From Betaproteobacteria bacterium (GTDB taxonomy: Bacteria > Pseudomonadota > Gammaproteobacteria > Burkholderiales > SG8-39): a stretch of 7,908 bases of DNA. The DNA lies in NCBI GenBank assembly GCA_005882235.1, contig VBCT01000128.1:1-7908 (forward strand), given 5' to 3'. Shown here piece by piece: positions 5,318 through 7,908 of this stretch. The number at the start of each line of letters is the position of its first letter. The stretch's first letter is position 1. Under the pieces are notes generated by a model. The model was not told the origin of the DNA and searched no databases. It was given only the letters and a program-made list of their open reading frames with translations. A program made the translations under genes and the position numbers.

Positions 5318-6508
5318 CTAGCGCCGTGGCAGCATCTTCGCGATGTGCGCGACCAATTGGCGCGCGAGCACGATCTTGGGAGCGAGCGGCAGCTCGTGCA
5401 CGCCGTCCTCGTCGAAGAGCGTGAGCGCATTGGTGTCCTTGCCGAACGTATCCTGCGCAAGGTTCGCCGCAAGCAACGGGATCCCCTTGGTCCTGCGCTT
5501 CGCCTGCGCGTTCGCCTTCAAGTCTTCCGTCTCGGCGGCGAAGCCGACGCAGAACGGCCCCTTCGGAAGCGCCGCGACTTCGCCGAGGATGTCGGGATTG
5601 GGCGTGAGCTCGAGCTTGAGGTTGCCGTTGCCCCGCTTGATCTTGTGCGGCTTGGGATCGACTGGGTGATAGTCGGCGACCGCGGCAACCGAGATGAAGA
5701 CATCGGACTGCTTCGCCCGCGCCATCACCGCTTTGTGCATTTCGCGTGCCGTGATCACATCGACGCGCTCCACGCCCGCCGGAAGGGCGAGCACCGTTGC
5801 GCCGGACACGAGCGTCACCTCCGCGCCTGCCTCTACCGCTGCCTGCGCGACAGCGTAGCCCATCTTGCCCGAGCTCTGGTTCGTGACTCCGCGCACCGTG
5901 TCGATGGGCTCATAAGTCGGTCCCGCCGTGATCAGGACTTTTTTTTGGGAAAGGGGCTTGGGACCGAGCGCAACGGCGACTTCGGCGAAGATCTCCCCGG
6001 GTTCGAGCATCCGGCCCATGCCGCCTTCGCGGTCGGCGTGGTCGCCCGCCGTCGGGCCGAGGATGCAGACGCCGTCGGCGCGCAGGCGCTCGACGTTGCG
6101 CTGCGTCGCCGCGTTCCGCCACATCTCCACGTTCATCGCCGGCGCAACGATGAGCGGGCAGCGGCGCGCGAGGCAGAGTGCCGAGAGCAGGTCGTCGCCG
6201 AGTCCGTTCGCGACTTTGGCAAGGAAATCGGCCGTTGCGGGCGCGACCACGAGGATGTCCCGGTCGCGCGAGAGCTCGATGTGACCCATGCTGTCGGGCA
6301 CGCGCATGTCCCACATGTCCGTGTGCACGGGCTGGCCGGAGAGCGCCTGCAGCGTCGCCGGCGTAATGAAGCGACAAGCGGCTTCGGTCATGACGACGCG
6401 CACGTCGGCACCGGCCTTGATGAAAAGGCGCGTCAGCTCGGCCGCCTTGTAGGCGGCGATACCGCCAGTGATCCCGAGTAAAATCTTCTTTCCGGAAACG
6501 TCCGTCAT
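5318..6508 (-). CDS. coaBC: Bifunctional phosphopantothenoylcysteine decarboxylase / phosphopantothenate-cysteine ligase
   Basis: A 396-residue cytoplasmic flavoenzyme (also called Dfp) of coenzyme A synthesis. CoaB (C-terminal) joins 4'-phosphopantothenate to cysteine using CTP, and CoaC (N-terminal, FMN) decarboxylates the product to 4'-phosphopantetheine. The flavoprotein half (about 1-185) shows ITGGIAAYK, the active-site His76 in MGHIEL and PAMN with Asn126. The CoaB half (about 188-396) shows ITAGPTYEPID, Asn210 in TNQSSGKMG, AAVADY and Lys289 in KIKR. These align with E. coli His75, Asn125, Asn210 and Lys289. The catalytic Cys158 of the E. coli enzyme (ACGD-type motif) is Asp159 here (HADREGGMGRM), which is unexpected. 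I chose ATG 6508 because homologues begin near GKKILLG; an upstream in-frame TTG at 6538 is unlikely. It is followed 12 bases later by dut. Confidence 0.93.
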   Translation of the reverse strand: MTDVSGKKILLGITGGIAAYKAAELTRLFIKAGADVRVVMTEAACRFITPATLQALSGQPVHTDMWDMRVPDSMGHIELSRDRDILVVAPATADFLAKVANGLGDDLLSALCLARRCPLIVAPAMNVEMWRNAATQRNVERLRADGVCILGPTAGDHADREGGMGRMLEPGEIFAEVAVALGPKPLSQKKVLITAGPTYEPIDTVRGVTNQSSGKMGYAVAQAAVEAGAEVTLVSGATVLALPAGVERVDVITAREMHKAVMARAKQSDVFISVAAVADYHPVDPKPHKIKRGNGNLKLELTPNPDILGEVAALPKGPFCVGFAAETEDLKANAQAKRRTKGIPLLAANLAQDTFGKDTNALTLFDEDGVHELPLAPKIVLARQLVAHIAKMLPRR

Positions 6509-6560
6509 CGCGGATAGGGGTAGCGCGTTAAGCTGCAAAACGGGATTTTAAGCGAATTCC

Positions 6561-7235
6561 ATGGCGATAACAGACTGGCCCGTTCAGGAACGTCCACGCG
6601 AACGCCTGCTCGCTTTCGGCGCCGCCTCGCTCGCCGACGCGGAGCTGCTCGCAATCTTGCTTCGTACCGGCATCAAGGGAAAGAGTGCGGTCGACCTCGC
6701 ACGCCAGCTCCTGGGGCGCTTCGGCTCCGTCGGTGGCCTGCTCGACGCAGGATCCACGAACCTCGCGGAGACGCCGGGTCTGGGGACGGCCAAGCTCGCG
6801 CAGCTCCAGGCAGCCCTCGAGTTGGCGCGCCGTGCGCTCAGGGAGGAAATCTCCTCGCGAAATGCGCTGTCGTCGCCGCGAGCGGTGCGCGATTACCTGC
6901 GCCTCGCGCTCGCCGGGCGCGAACAGGAAGTCTTCGTGGTGCTGCTCCTCGACGCGCAGCATCGCGTCATCGCGCACGAGGAGCTTTTCCGCGGCACCCT
7001 GACGCAGACGAGTGTCTACCCGCGCGAAGTGGTGAAGTGCTCCCTGCGGCATAACGCGGCGGCCGTGATTTTCGCCCATAACCACCCCTCTGGGGTCGCC
7101 GAGCCGAGCCATGCCGACGAGATCCTCACCCGCTCGCTGAAGAGCGCGCTCGCCCTGGTCGATATTCAGGTGCTCGACCATTTCATCGTCGCAGGCAGCC
7201 GCACGATGTCCTTTGCCGAACGCGGGCTGCTGTGA
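6561..7235 (+). CDS. radC: RadC-family (UPF0758) JAB-domain protein
   Basis: A 224-residue protein of normal RadC length. The N-terminal region (MAITDWPVQERPRERLLAFG..., LADAELLAILLRTG) is typical. A helix-hairpin-helix-like stretch follows (ETPGLGTAKLAQLQAALELARR, about 69-90). The C-terminal MPN/JAB domain carries EELFRGTL and the metal motif HNHPSGVAEPSHAD, with His173, His175 and Asp186, the usual zinc-binding pattern. The family was once linked to DNA repair, but its biochemical role remains unsettled. The start is ATG 6561, 52 bases from the divergent coaBC start, so promoters of both genes must lie in or near that short gap. I could not assign convincing -35/-10 boxes there. Next to rpmB it follows the common Beta/Gammaproteobacterial order. 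Confidence 0.93.
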   Translation: MAITDWPVQERPRERLLAFGAASLADAELLAILLRTGIKGKSAVDLARQLLGRFGSVGGLLDAGSTNLAETPGLGTAKLAQLQAALELARRALREEISSRNALSSPRAVRDYLRLALAGREQEVFVVLLLDAQHRVIAHEELFRGTLTQTSVYPREVVKCSLRHNAAAVIFAHNHPSGVAEPSHADEILTRSLKSALALVDIQVLDHFIVAGSRTMSFAERGLL

Positions 7236-7270
7236 CAATCCTCGGCGGATCCTTTGCTGCAGCGTTGAGC

Positions 7271-7300
7271 TTGAACGCGCGCCCGGTTTCGACCTATAAT
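7271..7300 (+). promoter_or_regulatory. Sigma-70-type promoter for rpmB-rpmG
   Basis: A perfect -10 box TATAAT (7295-7300) is preceded by TTGAAC (7271-7276), close to the TTGACA -35, with an 18-base spacer. Transcription would start near 7306-7308, about 20 bases before the rpmB start codon. It lies in the radC-rpmB gap and fits a strong ribosomal-protein promoter, so rpmB-rpmG need not depend on radC transcription. Confidence 0.75.
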
Positions 7301-7326
7301 GCGCCCCTTTCCCGCGGAGCATCGCC

Positions 7327-7560
7327 ATGGCGCGCGTCTGCCAGGTAACGGGCAAGAAGCCCCAGGTGGGACACCACGTTTCCCACGCCAACAACAAGAC
7401 CATACGCCGGTTCTACCCGAACCTGCAGTACCGCCGTTTCTGGGTGGAAAGCGAAAAGCGCTGGGTGAGGCTGCGCACTTCCAACGCGGGTGTGCGCATC
7501 ATCGACAAGAAGGGCATCGACGCGGTGCTCAAAGAGCTGCGCGAGCGCGGCGAGATCTAA
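7327..7560 (+). CDS. rpmB: 50S ribosomal protein L28
   Basis: A 77-residue ribosomal protein of the large subunit, close to the usual 78. MARVCQVTGKKPQVGHHVSHANNKTIRRFYPNLQ is the highly conserved N-terminus, followed by RRFWVESEKRWVRLRTSNAGVRIIDKKGI and the end LKELRERGEI. It lacks paired CxxC motifs and so belongs to the zinc-independent type. GGAG (7316-7319) lies seven bases before the ATG. It is followed 17 bases later by rpmG, with which it is surely co-transcribed from the TATAAT promoter upstream. Confidence 0.97.
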   Translation: MARVCQVTGKKPQVGHHVSHANNKTIRRFYPNLQYRRFWVESEKRWVRLRTSNAGVRIIDKKGIDAVLKELRERGEI

Positions 7561-7577
7561 GGTCAGGAGCTGCGGCG

Positions 7578-7733
7578 ATGCGCGAGAAAATCAAGCTCGA
7601 ATCCACGGCCGGTACCGGCCATTTCTACACCACCACCAAGAACAAGCGCAGCACGCCCGACAAGATCGAGATGAAGAAGTACGACCCCAGGGCGCGCAAG
7701 CACGTCATCTACAAGGAAACAAAGATCAAATAA
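7578..7733 (+). CDS. rpmG: 50S ribosomal protein L33
   Basis: A 51-residue large-subunit protein: MREKIKLESTAGTGHFYTTTKNKR, then a Lys/Arg-rich C-terminal half ending HVIYKETKIK. It lacks the MAKG-like extension of the E. coli protein; a short form starting MREKIKL is common in betaproteobacteria. There are no CxxC pairs, so it is the zinc-independent form. AGGAG (7564-7568) precedes the ATG by nine bases. It is the second gene of rpmB-rpmG, and the terminator begins immediately at its stop codon. Confidence 0.97.
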   Translation: MREKIKLESTAGTGHFYTTTKNKRSTPDKIEMKKYDPRARKHVIYKETKIK

Positions 7734-7734
7734 A

Positions 7735-7763
7735 AAAAGCCCGCGAAAGCGGGCTTTTCGTTT
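7735..7763. terminator. Rho-independent terminator, probably bidirectional
   Basis: AAAAGCCCGC (7735-7744) pairs perfectly with GCGGGCTTTT (7749-7758) around the tetraloop GAAA, followed by CGTTT. The A-run on the left becomes a T-run when read from the other strand, so the hairpin can end both rpmG (+) and the converging minus-strand gene. Confidence 0.93.
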
Positions 7764-7800
7764 GGCCGGCGTCGTCGGCCGACTAACCTGCCAAGCGCGC

Positions 7801-7908
7801 CTACTTCGGCTGCGATTTGGTTTCCTTGGGCATGTCGCCCGGAGCCTCGGCAACACCGCGCTTGTAGACGATCTTTTGGGTGCTGCCGTCGCAGGTCCCG
7901 ACGACCTT
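7801..7908 (-). CDS. C-terminal end of an unidentified minus-strand protein (partial)
   Basis: On the minus strand, a frame open from the window edge encodes 35 residues, KVVGTCDGSTQKIVYKRG then VAEAPGDMPKETKSQPK, ending at TAG 7803-7801. The tail is rich in Lys, Pro and polar residues, suggesting a flexible C-terminus. Codon choice is plausible for a high-GC gene, and the stop lies about 40 bases before the bidirectional hairpin, as expected for a convergent gene. I cannot assign a family. The alternative minus frame that runs on into rpmG is a shadow. Confidence 0.5.
   Translation of the reverse strand, partial: KVVGTCDGSTQKIVYKRGVAEAPGDMPKETKSQPK

Noticed and set aside
4724..6481. 585-codon open frame on the + strand opposite dut and coaBC
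   Set aside because: It is antisense to two clearly conserved genes, has the His/Arg/Asp-rich composition of a high-GC shadow frame, shows no domain, and starts inside the VOC gene.
6528..7403. 291-codon open frame on the - strand opposite radC and rpmB
   Set aside because: Antisense to radC and the rpmB start, with no recognisable domain and across a strong plus-strand promoter.

Overview
The window looks like a high-GC proteobacterial chromosome, most likely betaproteobacterial. The evidence is the core block coaBC-dut divergent from radC-rpmB-rpmG, which is the usual Beta/Gammaproteobacterial arrangement, together with the L28 and L33 protein sequences. No rRNA, tRNA or CRISPR array was seen.

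The window has two very different halves. Positions 1 to about 4800 are accessory DNA that reads as an integron gene-cassette array without a visible integrase (a CALIN-like cluster, or the distal part of a chromosomal integron). Short unrelated genes all lie on the + strand and are separated by attC-like sites with RYYYAAC and GTTRRRY core boxes. In order they are: a partial membrane protein; a broken OsmC-family gene; a thioesterase; a small membrane protein; a RibD/DHFR-fold reductase; and a VOC-fold protein. Two sites (3151-3228 and 3533-3610) look full length. The others are shortened or half sites, so the array appears to be decaying.

The array is interrupted between the OsmC fragment and the thioesterase. 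Here lies a secreted DUF885-family metallopeptidase-like gene (674-2421), split by a frameshift near 965-973. It is followed at once by the last 50 codons of an IS3-family transposase, whose apparent right end joins the right half of an attC site. I read this as the scar of an insertion or rearrangement.

From about 4856 the DNA is core chromosome. On the minus strand, coaBC (pantothenate to 4'-phosphopantetheine, coenzyme A synthesis) and dut (dUTPase) form a tight pair. On the plus strand are radC and then rpmB-rpmG, with a good sigma-70-like promoter before rpmB and a strong terminator after rpmG. The end of an unidentified minus-strand gene converges on that terminator. Two points in coaBC deserve attention: the catalytic Cys of the decarboxylase half appears to be Asp (residue 159), and a run of eight A lies at the junction of the two enzyme domains, where a slip in either direction would give a decarboxylase-only product.
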